DNA of 64,000 bases from Sphingobacteriales bacterium (GTDB lineage Bacteria; Bacteroidota; Bacteroidia; UKL13-3), in the NCBI GenBank assembly GCA_021299635.1, contig JAJTFA010000001.1, forward strand, positions 124,001-188,000, written 5' to 3'. Below the pieces are notes generated by a model. The model had not been told where the DNA came from and ran no database searches. It saw nothing but the letters and a program-made list of their open reading frames with translations. Of the stretch, positions 55,050 to 62,595 are shown piece by piece (the stretch's first letter is position 1; each line of letters opens with the position of its first letter). The translations under genes and the position numbers were made by a program.

Positions 55050-56252
55050 GTGGCCGTATCTATAACACAAACTACATCGTCAAATATATCCTTTAGCAAC
55101 ACAGAAGTTGCTTTTCGCTCCAAGTCTGATAACGATTTACGCAGGTCATACTTGTTGTTTAAGGCTATTGGCTATAACTGGCTTGTAAATGCAGGGCCTG
55201 CTTTGGTAAAAACAGCTTTTGCACTTCGTTTGCCCATAAGGGGTCTTGTAAAGGCAACCGTATTTAAGCAATTCTGTGGTGGCGAAAGCATGAATGCATG
55301 TGATGCAACCATGAGACATTTGTTCGATTATGGTATTGGTTCCATTCTTGATTATTCCGTGGAAGGGAAAGAAGCAGAGCAGGAGTTTGACCACACCATG
55401 GAAGAAACTATTGCTACCGTGCTTAAGGCAAAGGGCAATAAGCAAATTCCTTTTTGTGTATTCAAGGTAACAGGCTTGGCTCGTTTCGACCTGTTGGTTA
55501 AAGTAAACGAAGGCCTGCCACTTAGTGCCGATGAGAAATATGAATTTTCTAAAGTAGAGCAGCGTATGGAGCGCATTTGTAAAACAGCGTATGAGAATAA
55601 TGTACGCATATTTATTGATGCGGAAGAAAGCTGGATACAAGTTGCCATTGATGGGCTGGCAACGCAGATGATGCAGAAATTTAACGGAAGCCGCGCAATT
55701 GTTTTTAATACCATTCAATTGTACAGGCATGACAGGTTGGCCTATCTCAAAAGGAGTTACGAGCAAGCAAGGCAGCAAGGCTATTACTATGGTGTGAAAT
55801 TGGTAAGAGGGGCATATATGGAAAAGGAAAGAGAACGTGCTGCCAAAATGGGTTATCAAAGTCCCATACAACCCGATAAGGCGGCAAGCGACAGGGATTA
55901 TGATGAGGCCTTAAGATTTTGTTTAAATAATATAGCATTTATAAGCCTTTGTGCGGGTTCGCATAACGAAAACAGTAGTCAGTTACTGGTGCAATTAATG
56001 GCTCAGGAAGGTTTAGCAAACAATGATGAGCGGATCTATTTTTCTCAGCTGTTTGGCATGAGCGACCATATCAGTTATAACCTTTCTGCAGCCGGTTACA
56101 ATGTGGCGAAATATTTACCGTATGGTCCGGTAGAGGCGGTATTGCCGTATCTAATTAGAAGGGCCCAGGAAAATACATCGGCCAAAGGTCAGGCAGGCCG
56201 TGAGCTTACATTGATAACAAGTGAACTGAAAAGGCGCAGGCTAAAACAGTAA
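55050..56252 (+). CDS. Proline dehydrogenase
   Basis: The 400-residue single-domain PRODH has the TIM barrel with VTGLARFDLL, FIDAEESWIQ, GVKLVRGAYMEKERERA near residue 253 and the C-terminal YNVAKYLPYGPVEAVLPYLIRRAQEN, which binds proline and FAD. It oxidises proline to pyrroline-5-carboxylate. It is not fused to a P5C dehydrogenase as in PutA. The start is a GTG at 55050, and no closer ATG fits the family N-terminus. It is divergent from aroB with only about 64 bases between the chosen starts. Confidence 0.93.
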   Translation: MAVSITQTTSSNISFSNTEVAFRSKSDNDLRRSYLLFKAIGYNWLVNAGPALVKTAFALRLPIRGLVKATVFKQFCGGESMNACDATMRHLFDYGIGSILDYSVEGKEAEQEFDHTMEETIATVLKAKGNKQIPFCVFKVTGLARFDLLVKVNEGLPLSADEKYEFSKVEQRMERICKTAYENNVRIFIDAEESWIQVAIDGLATQMMQKFNGSRAIVFNTIQLYRHDRLAYLKRSYEQARQQGYYYGVKLVRGAYMEKERERAAKMGYQSPIQPDKAASDRDYDEALRFCLNNIAFISLCAGSHNENSSQLLVQLMAQEGLANNDERIYFSQLFGMSDHISYNLSAAGYNVAKYLPYGPVEAVLPYLIRRAQENTSAKGQAGRELTLITSELKRRRLKQ

Positions 56253-56313
56253 CTGATAAAAGGTTAAGGGCTTAATTGGCCTGTAAACAAGGTTTTTTGA
56301 ATCCATTATTTTT

Positions 56314-56355
56314 GTGAAACGCTTACCCGTTGCGATGAACGTTTCACGTCAAGCA
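56314..56355. promoter_or_regulatory. Candidate parS site (ParB-binding) upstream of parA
   Basis: Bases 56340-56355 match the widely conserved parS 16-mer TGTTTCACGTGAAACA at 13 of 16 positions. A separate half-site GTGAAACG lies at 56314-56321 and forms an inverted repeat with CGTTTCAC at 56340-56347. The site lies about 165 bases upstream of parA, where parS sites often occur. The rest of the 265-base gap holds only the promoter-like sequence described separately. Confidence 0.5.
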
Positions 56356-56477
56356 GAATCTTTTCATTAATTCTTAAGTCATTAATCAACAAGCGTTAAA
56401 GTAATCAACAGCCCTGTTGATATAGCGTGCACAAGTACCCATTTCTGTTCCATTTATTTGAAGGAGTTAAGTTAATA

Positions 56478-56495
56478 AAAGTATAGCCGCGCTAA
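56478..56495 (+). promoter_or_regulatory. Upstream sequence shared with lepB (AAAGTATAGCCGC)
   Basis: A 13-base identical sequence occurs 37 bases before the parA ATG and again 33 bases before the lepB ATG (59642-59654). Both copies continue into GCTAAT. A TTTG at 56457-56460 lies 21 bases before TATAGCCG here, which would fit a -33/-7 pair. No such TTTG is seen before the lepB copy. Confidence 0.4.
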
Positions 56496-56517
56496 TTGCC
56501 GTCTTTCTATCTAAAAC

Positions 56518-57318
56518 ATGGGAAAAATAATTTCAATCGTTAATCAAAAAGGCGGGGTAGGTAAAACCACCACAGCCATTAACCTGGCAGCAAGCCTTGC
56601 AGTGCTGGAGTATAAAACACTGGTAGTGGATGCCGACCCTCAGGCCAATACCACTTCAGGATTGGGTTTCGACCCAAAAAATGTAAAAATTGGTTTGTAC
56701 GAGGTAATGATAAATGATGCCCTTGCCAAGGATGCCATTTTTAAAACAGAATTTGAGTTTCTGGATGTATTGCCTTCAAACATTGATTTGGTTGGTGCAG
56801 AAATCGAACTCATTAATATACCCAACCGAGAACGTATCTTGAAAGGGGCGATGGAAAAAATAAAGAAGAACTACGACTTCATTATTATCGATTGTTCACC
56901 TTCCCTCGGTCTCATTACCACCAATGCTTTAACAGCAAGCGATTCTGTTATTATACCTGTACAATGCGAGTATTTTGCATTGGAGGGTTTAGGCAAATTG
57001 CTAAATACCATTAAAATTGTTCAATCCAGCTTAAACCCTGAGTTGCAAATAGAAGGCTTGTTGCTTACCATGTATGACATGCGTTTGCGTTTGAGTAATC
57101 AGGTTGTTGAAGAGGTAAAAATGCATTTTCAACAATTGGTTTTCGATACCATCATTCAGCGAAATACACGTTTGAGTGAAGCCCCAAGTTTCGGTAAGCC
57201 TGTAATAGCTCATGATGCCGAATGTAAGGGTACCATCAACTACCTTAATCTGGCTAAGGAGCTGCTTCAGAAAAACGGAATGACCAAACTAAGCCAATTT
57301 GAACCACAAACCATTTAA
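56518..57318 (+). CDS. parA: Chromosome-partitioning ATPase ParA (Soj)
   Basis: The 266-residue protein begins GKIISIVNQKGGVGKTTTAINLA, with the deviant Walker A motif. VVDADPQANTTSGLG is the A' motif and FIIIDCSPSLGLITTNAL the Walker B region. There is no N-terminal DNA-binding extension, so it is the chromosomal (type Ia-lacking, Soj-like) form. It drives segregation of ParB-parS complexes. It is followed 5 bases later by parB. Confidence 0.96.
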   Translation: MGKIISIVNQKGGVGKTTTAINLAASLAVLEYKTLVVDADPQANTTSGLGFDPKNVKIGLYEVMINDALAKDAIFKTEFEFLDVLPSNIDLVGAEIELINIPNRERILKGAMEKIKKNYDFIIIDCSPSLGLITTNALTASDSVIIPVQCEYFALEGLGKLLNTIKIVQSSLNPELQIEGLLLTMYDMRLRLSNQVVEEVKMHFQQLVFDTIIQRNTRLSEAPSFGKPVIAHDAECKGTINYLNLAKELLQKNGMTKLSQFEPQTI

Positions 57319-57323
57319 TTACC

Positions 57324-58214
57324 ATGAACATTAAAAGAAACGCATTAGGTAGAGGCTTAAGTGCATTGTTACAAGATGCTACAACCGATATCACCACTAC
57401 CGCAGGCGAAACCGCACCGGTTAACGCTGTGAGTGAAATTTTAATCAGCCAAATACAAGCAAACCCTTTTCAGCCAAGAACTGATTTCGAAGAAGAAGCA
57501 TTGAATGAACTTGCCGAGTCTATTAGGATTCACGGTGTTATTCAACCCATTACGGTTAGAAAAATGGGCTACGATTCTTATCAGATTATTTCAGGTGAGC
57601 GCAGAACACGTGCATCTCTCTTGGCAGGGTTAAGTAAAATTCCGGCTTACGTGCGTGTTGCCAATGATCAGGAAATGCTGGAGATGGCATTAATTGAAAA
57701 CATACAACGCGAAGAGCTAAACCCAATAGAAATTGCCTTAAGCTACAAACGACTTATCGATGAGTGCAGCCTGAAGCAGGAAGAGGTTGCAGGCCGCGTA
57801 AGCAAAAACAGAACTACCGTTAGCAACTTTTTACGTTTGCTCAAATTGCCGGATAATATCCAGCTTGCATTGAAAGAAGGCAAGATTACCATGGGCCATG
57901 CACGTGCCATTATTAGTCTGGATGATCCGCTAAAACAGCAAGGAGTGTTTGAGTACATGCTTAATCATGATTTAAGTGTACGTGATGTGGAAGGATTGGT
58001 AAGAGATGCCAATGGCGAATCTGATAAGAAAAAGTTTCCGCTCATCCAGAAGAAATCAGCTAAAAGCACCTTGTTTTTGGATTTTCAAAAATCATTAAGT
58101 AAAAAACTGGATGTAAAAATATCCATCAAAGCAGATGATAAGGGTAGGGGATCCATAAAAATTCCTTTCCGTTCCCAAGCTGATTTGGAACGCATTCTCC
58201 AATTACTCGACTAA
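57324..58214 (+). CDS. parB: Chromosome-partitioning protein ParB (Spo0J)
   Basis: This 296-residue protein has the N-terminal LGRGLSALL motif that contacts ParA. The CTP-binding ParB/Srx domain has NPFQPR near residue 48 and GERR at 91-94, and ENIQREELNPIE follows. The helix-turn-helix region (EEVAGRVSKNRTTVSNFLRLLKLP) is near 155-180, with a C-terminal dimerisation region after about 245. It binds parS and spreads as a CTP-dependent clamp. The gene ends 12 bases before a strong terminator. Confidence 0.96.
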   Translation: MNIKRNALGRGLSALLQDATTDITTTAGETAPVNAVSEILISQIQANPFQPRTDFEEEALNELAESIRIHGVIQPITVRKMGYDSYQIISGERRTRASLLAGLSKIPAYVRVANDQEMLEMALIENIQREELNPIEIALSYKRLIDECSLKQEEVAGRVSKNRTTVSNFLRLLKLPDNIQLALKEGKITMGHARAIISLDDPLKQQGVFEYMLNHDLSVRDVEGLVRDANGESDKKKFPLIQKKSAKSTLFLDFQKSLSKKLDVKISIKADDKGRGSIKIPFRSQADLERILQLLD

Positions 58215-58225
58215 ATATATAATTG

Positions 58226-58249
58226 AATACGCGGCTTAGACCGCGTATT
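58226..58249 (+). terminator. Intrinsic terminator after parB
   Basis: AATACGCGG and CCGCGTATT form a perfect 9-bp stem around a 6-base loop, followed by a short T-rich tail. It lies between parB and the DUF5683 gene and shows that the latter starts downstream of it. Confidence 0.75.
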
Positions 58250-58266
58250 TATAGCCTCCGTTTCCT

Positions 58267-58274
58267 TACATTTG
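58267..58274 (+). promoter_or_regulatory. Candidate -7 element (TACATTTG) for the DUF5683-dapB unit
   Basis: Exact TAnnTTTG match located just after the parB terminator and 14 bases before the chosen TTG start at 58289. Confidence 0.45.
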
Positions 58275-58288
58275 TATGTTGTCTCGTT

Positions 58289-58849
58289 TTGAAATATCTG
58301 TTTATCATATTGTTTGTGATTCTTCAGTTGGTTTGCAAAGCTCAAACCGACTCAGTAACTGTTATAACCAGACAAGCCACAATAAAGCCAAAAAAACACT
58401 CCCCTAAAACAGCAACATTCCTTTCTCTGGCTCTGCCCGGGGCCGGGCAAATTTATAACCGTAAAAACTGGTGGTGGAAAGTTCCTGTCATTTATGGAGG
58501 TGGAGTAGCCCTTGCCTATGGTATAGGCTTTTATAATAGAAATTATAATGATTTCAGAGACGCTTATAAATATCGTATAGAAAATAATGTTGACCAAAAT
58601 GGTGATCCCAAGTTTGACCGATACCAAACCCCAACATTGCTAGCCATAAGGGAAAGTTACCGAGAGTCAAGAGACTTATTTGCCATATATATGGTAGCAC
58701 TCTATGCACTACAGGTTGTAGATGCGGCTGTTGAAGCACATTTTTTTGATTTTAATGTAACCGATGACTTATCTTTGAATATACAACCTTCATTGAATCC
58801 GGGCCCCTATGGTTGGGCAGGGGTTCAATTTAACCTTAAATTAAAATAA
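58289..58849 (+). CDS. DUF5683-domain protein
   Basis: The protein has about 186 residues from a TTG at 58289, giving the signal peptide (M)KYLFIILFVILQLVCKAQ. A longer frame to 58223 runs through the parB terminator and is unlikely. The body carries the DUF5683 pattern: KTATFLSLALPGAGQIYNRKNWWWKVPVIYGGG, a membrane-like stretch, NYNDFRDAYK and YRESRDLFAIYMVALYALQVVDAAVEAHFFDFNV. The function is unknown. An envelope location is likely. The order parA-parB-DUF5683-dapB-lepB is common in Bacteroidota. The dapB TTG start lies 2 bases after its stop. Confidence 0.85.
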   Translation: MKYLFIILFVILQLVCKAQTDSVTVITRQATIKPKKHSPKTATFLSLALPGAGQIYNRKNWWWKVPVIYGGGVALAYGIGFYNRNYNDFRDAYKYRIENNVDQNGDPKFDRYQTPTLLAIRESYRESRDLFAIYMVALYALQVVDAAVEAHFFDFNVTDDLSLNIQPSLNPGPYGWAGVQFNLKLK

Positions 58850-58851
58850 TA

Positions 58852-59595
58852 TTGAAAATTGCATTACTGGGTTATGGTAAAATGGGTAAGGCCGTTGAAA
58901 AAATTGCTTTGGCCAAAAACCATGAGATTGTTTATAAGGTAAATCTGGAGAATGCTATGAACTTCATGCCCATCAGCCTGCAGAATGTGGATGTGGCAAT
59001 TGACTTTAGCATGCCTTCTGCAGCAGTTGATAATATTTTAAAGTGTTTTGAGTCTCGTGTGCCAATAATTGTAGGAACTACCGGCTGGTATGATCAGTTT
59101 GATGAGATAAAGCATAAGTGCATTAATCAAGAGCAGGCTATGGTATACAGCACCAACTTTAGCATTGGTGTAAATATATTTTATAAAATAAATAAAATAC
59201 TAGCAAGGATGATGAACGATCATCCTGATTATGATGTGATGATAGAAGAGATACATCATACAGAGAAAAAAGATTATCCCAGCGGAACAGCCATTTCACT
59301 TGCCAAACAAATTATCGAGGAGAATAAGAATAAAAAGGAATTTAAAGGACGCCTCTTGTTTAATGAAAATATGCCGGCCCAAAGTATTAAACCCAACGAA
59401 TTATTGATTGAATCTAGACGTTTAGGTGATGTTACCGGTGATCATACCGTAAAGTATGAATCACTCATTGATGAAATATCTATTACGCATAAGGCCAAGT
59501 CGAGGTATGGATTTGCAAAGGGTGCATTGCTGGCTGCTGAGTGGATTCAGGGTAAAAAAGGCATCTATACCATGGAGGATATTCTAAATCTATAG
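58852..59595 (+). CDS. dapB: 4-hydroxy-tetrahydrodipicolinate reductase
   Basis: The 247-residue protein starts at TTG 58852 with KIALLGYGKMGKAVEKIA (NAD(P)H-binding). GTTGWYDQF and EIHHTEKKDYPSGTAISLA follow, the latter holding the catalytic His and Lys motif (E.HH..K.D.PSGTA). It reduces dihydrodipicolinate in lysine and meso-diaminopimelate synthesis. No other dap gene is nearby. The start codon lies 2 bases after the DUF5683 stop, which suggests coupling. Confidence 0.95.
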   Translation: MKIALLGYGKMGKAVEKIALAKNHEIVYKVNLENAMNFMPISLQNVDVAIDFSMPSAAVDNILKCFESRVPIIVGTTGWYDQFDEIKHKCINQEQAMVYSTNFSIGVNIFYKINKILARMMNDHPDYDVMIEEIHHTEKKDYPSGTAISLAKQIIEENKNKKEFKGRLLFNENMPAQSIKPNELLIESRRLGDVTGDHTVKYESLIDEISITHKAKSRYGFAKGALLAAEWIQGKKGIYTMEDILNL

Positions 59596-59641
59596 TTTAT
59601 CATCAGATACGTACTTTCATTACAATTATTTCAAACAAAAT

Positions 59642-59660
59642 AAAGTATAGCCGCTAATAT
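59642..59660 (+). promoter_or_regulatory. Upstream sequence shared with parA (AAAGTATAGCCGC)
   Basis: Second copy of the 13-base sequence described upstream of parA, here 33 bases before the lepB ATG. It is probably a promoter or regulator site in the 82-base dapB-lepB gap. Confidence 0.4.
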
Positions 59661-59677
59661 AGTCAAACGTTTATTTT

Positions 59678-60958
59678 ATGACAGACCAAATAAAACCAAG
59701 AAGCCCTATTAACAGATTTATTGATAAACTGAGTAAACGTCAGCAAACAAATTTCTGGCTCATGAGCGGCATCAACCTTTTTTTTCTGCTGGTGATGTCC
59801 GTCTTTGGAGGTTCAAATTTACTAACAGCAATTAGTCTATGGACCATCATTCAAGCGCTTATTATTGGTTATTATATTTTTATTAACCGCTATGAGCGCA
59901 AATCAAAAACCAGAGAATGGATAGATGCACTCGCATTTGCAGTGGTAGCAGCAACCATCATCAGAACTTTTTTTATTGAGGCATACACTATTCCAACACC
60001 TTCAATGGAGAAATCTTTACTGGTTGGTGATTTTCTTTTTGTAAGTAAAGTGAATTACGGGGCAAGGGCTCCAATGACTCCTGTTTCCGTTCCTTTTGCG
60101 CATAATACATTACCTGTGGTTCAAACCAAATCTTATCTGAGCTGGTTTAGCATGCCCTATCTTCGTTTCCCGGGCCTTCAAAAAATAAAAAATAATGATG
60201 TGGTGGTGTTTAATTATCCGTTTGAAGATGGCCGACCTATTGACAAAAAGGAAAATTATATTAAGCGCTGTTTAGCCATTTCAGGTGATTCAATAACAAT
60301 CATAAACCAGCAGGTTTTTGTAAATAATAAGGCAGTTGATAATCCACCTAAGATGCAATTTAAGTATTATGTAAAGCTAAACGGTCCGGGTTTGGATTTT
60401 AAAACCTTAAAGAAGTTGGATATTGCTTTAACCGATATACAGCAACTTTCCAATAATGGCGATTTGAATTTTGATTTAACCGCTGATGCCAAAAAAGGCC
60501 TTTCAGCAAAATCTTATGTTGCTGCCATCGACTCAACCCTTCAGCCGGCAGGACTTTTTGTTGACTATATTTTCCCATACAGGAAAGAACTCTCATGGAA
60601 CGTAGATAACTTCGGGCCACTTTACGTGCCAAAAGCAGGAGATAAAATAAACCTTGATAGCGTATATTGGATATATGAACGTGCCATTAAGGTTTACGAA
60701 AACAACCCTGATTTTAGTATGGTTGATGGGAAGTTTTATTTAAATGGAAAGGAAATTAAAACGTATACCTTCAAACAGAATTACTATTTTATGATGGGAG
60801 ACAACCGGCATAATTCAGCTGATTCACGTTTCTGGGGTTTTGTTCCTGAAGATCATATTGTGGGCAAGGCGCTTTTCATTTGGCTTAGTTTAGACCCCAA
60901 CCCGGAAAATATTTTCAGCAAGATTAGATGGAAACGTCTGTTTCGTGGGATTAACTAA
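59678..60958 (+). CDS. lepB: Signal peptidase I
   Basis: The 426-residue type I signal peptidase has two N-terminal membrane helices (about residues 25-50 and 56-70) and a third before the catalytic domain. The Ser109 nucleophile is in TPSMEKSLLVGD, and the Lys196 base in NYIKRCLAISGD. The C-terminal MGDNRHNSADSRFWGF motif is intact. It is longer than the E. coli enzyme, with an insertion of about 100 residues between the Lys motif and the C-terminal motif, as is usual in Bacteroidota. It cleaves Sec signal peptides, including those of the T9SS proteins here. Its end overlaps the convergent asparaginase gene by 4 bases. Confidence 0.95.
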   Translation: MTDQIKPRSPINRFIDKLSKRQQTNFWLMSGINLFFLLVMSVFGGSNLLTAISLWTIIQALIIGYYIFINRYERKSKTREWIDALAFAVVAATIIRTFFIEAYTIPTPSMEKSLLVGDFLFVSKVNYGARAPMTPVSVPFAHNTLPVVQTKSYLSWFSMPYLRFPGLQKIKNNDVVVFNYPFEDGRPIDKKENYIKRCLAISGDSITIINQQVFVNNKAVDNPPKMQFKYYVKLNGPGLDFKTLKKLDIALTDIQQLSNNGDLNFDLTADAKKGLSAKSYVAAIDSTLQPAGLFVDYIFPYRKELSWNVDNFGPLYVPKAGDKINLDSVYWIYERAIKVYENNPDFSMVDGKFYLNGKEIKTYTFKQNYYFMMGDNRHNSADSRFWGFVPEDHIVGKALFIWLSLDPNPENIFSKIRWKRLFRGIN

Positions 60959-61986
60959 GCAGGAAGCCTGAAATTAGTAAATAAGCCATCTATTACTTTA
61001 ATTTCTCCGGTTTGCAACTTACTAAAATTGGTTAGTGGTGCCTGTGCGTAATGATGCAGCAAAGCAATTTGCTCACTAGAGAATAGCCCTGATGCTTCTA
61101 TCAATGCTTGTGCAACGTTATACTGAGGCAGCATTTTGCCATCATCAATTTTTATACATACCCCTATTTTTTGTTTGATAAAACCCATGCAAAATATTCC
61201 CTCTGCACCGGTTTTACCAATAATATCCGGAGCAGTAATTTGCAGCATATCTGTGCAATATCTGCCGGTTCCGGCTACCATAAACGGATATGCTGAAACA
61301 GCATCAATCACCATTTTGCAGGCTTCGGCTGTTTTAGGACTAAGTGTTTTTGCTGAAACCAAATTTTTATAAGCCAATGCCTGATTGTAAACAGGAATGG
61401 AGAAAATAGGAGCAGAACATCCATCCAACGCTGTTGCCATCTTTGTTTCTTCATAGGCATAGAAATCTGCACAGGTTTTTTTGATGAGTAGCTGAATGGG
61501 ATGTTCAGGTGCCAGATAATTTTCAGTTGGATAATTTAATAGTTTACATAGAGCAAGCATACCTGCATGTTTACCGCTGCAATTGTTATGAATAGGATGA
61601 GGCTTTGTACCGGTTTTAATTAGTTCATCTGCAACTTTTTTAGCAGTAGGATATTGCGGTCCGCAGTGTAACATATCTTTGGTTGCTCCAATTTTATAGA
61701 GTATACTTTCAACCACACGCAGATGCTCTGGTTCTGCATTATGCGAGCCACACATCACAGCAATCTCTTCCAAGGTGAAATTGAAGTGTTCCATCCCGCC
61801 AAGTTCCAACAGCGGTATAACCTGTATTAATTTCATAGCACTGCGCGGATAGCAAATTTGGTGTGCATCTCCTGCAGAAAAAATAATCTCACCTGCTTCA
61901 TTTACTATGCAAATACTGCCTCGGTGAAAACTTTCTAGCACAGTGCCTCGGTATACCTCAACTAAAATCGGATTCATTTTATTCAT
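60955..61986 (-). CDS. Asparaginase of the Rhizobium etli (PF06089) type
   Basis: The 343-residue protein matches the thermolabile L-asparaginase II family, not the classical AnsA/AnsB fold: EVYRGTVLESFHRGSICIV, CYPRSAMKLIQVIPLLE, MCGSHNAEPEH, HNNCSGKHAGMLALC and DGCSAPIF. Ser46-Met-Lys48 (SAMK) and the HNNCSGKH segment are family active-site motifs. It would hydrolyse L-asparagine to aspartate and ammonia. The start is ATG 61986 or 61977. It overlaps the yciO-like gene by 8 bases. Confidence 0.88.
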   Translation of the reverse strand: MNKMNPILVEVYRGTVLESFHRGSICIVNEAGEIIFSAGDAHQICYPRSAMKLIQVIPLLELGGMEHFNFTLEEIAVMCGSHNAEPEHLRVVESILYKIGATKDMLHCGPQYPTAKKVADELIKTGTKPHPIHNNCSGKHAGMLALCKLLNYPTENYLAPEHPIQLLIKKTCADFYAYEETKMATALDGCSAPIFSIPVYNQALAYKNLVSAKTLSPKTAEACKMVIDAVSAYPFMVAGTGRYCTDMLQITAPDIIGKTGAEGIFCMGFIKQKIGVCIKIDDGKMLPQYNVAQALIEASGLFSSEQIALLHHYAQAPLTNFSKLQTGEIKVIDGLFTNFRLPA

Positions 61987-62593
61987 TAATTATTCCTTTA
62001 CCTTGTCTGATGAGTATGGGTTCTTCTGTTGTGCAATCAATAATGGTAGAATGGGTGTATGCTCCTGGACCGCCATCAATCACAAGTGCCACCTGATTTT
62101 TAAATTTATCATGTATTTCAACTGGATCGGTCATGTATTCTAAAATTTCATCTTCATGATGTATGGTTGTTACCACCAAGGGCACTCCACATTGTTCAAT
62201 AATGGTTTGCGCAATGATATTATTAGGCACACGAATGCCAATTGTTTTTTTATTGCCGGTAAACCATTTGGTTACATTTTTATTGGCATCCAAAATAAAA
62301 GTAAATGGCCCCGGTAAATTGTTCTTCATTAATCTGAAAACATTTTTATTTAATGGTGCAGTATATTCAGATAGATGTGATAGGTCTGCACACAATAATG
62401 AGAAGTTAACCTTTTCAGGCTTTTTACCAGCTACGCGGCACATCTGTTCTATTCCTTTTTTACTATCCAGCCGACACCCCATCGCATAAATGGTATCGGT
62501 AGGCAAAATGATTACACCATCTTTATCTATTATTTCAATAATTTTTTTTACGTCACGTATATTCGGGTTTTCGTTATGTAGGTGAAGCAGCAT
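61979..62593 (-). CDS. YciO/YrdC-family protein
   Basis: The 204-residue protein has the TsaC/Sua5 fold but is closest to E. coli YciO: DGVIILPTDTIYAMGCRL, MKNNLPGPFTFILDANK, KTIGIRVPNN and the C-terminal STIIDCTTEEPILIRQGKG. The canonical KxR motif of TsaC (KRR/KPR near residue 50) is not clear: KKPEKVNF replaces it. Threonylcarbamoyl-AMP synthesis is therefore possible but unproven. It lies 2 bases downstream of the SNF2 helicase gene and overlaps the asparaginase gene by 8 bases, forming a three-gene unit. Confidence 0.8.
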   Translation of the reverse strand: MLLHLHNENPNIRDVKKIIEIIDKDGVIILPTDTIYAMGCRLDSKKGIEQMCRVAGKKPEKVNFSLLCADLSHLSEYTAPLNKNVFRLMKNNLPGPFTFILDANKNVTKWFTGNKKTIGIRVPNNIIAQTIIEQCGVPLVVTTIHHEDEILEYMTDPVEIHDKFKNQVALVIDGGPGAYTHSTIIDCTTEEPILIRQGKGIINE

Positions 62594-62595
62594 GT

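Noticed and set aside
55146-55871. 241-codon open frame antisense to proline dehydrogenase
   Set aside because: No start context, Cys/His/Phe-rich composition and no homology; a shadow of the conserved gene.
58223-58288. Upstream extension of the DUF5683 protein
   Set aside because: It would begin inside the parB terminator stem-loop; the TTG at 58289 gives a clean signal peptide after a TACATTTG box.
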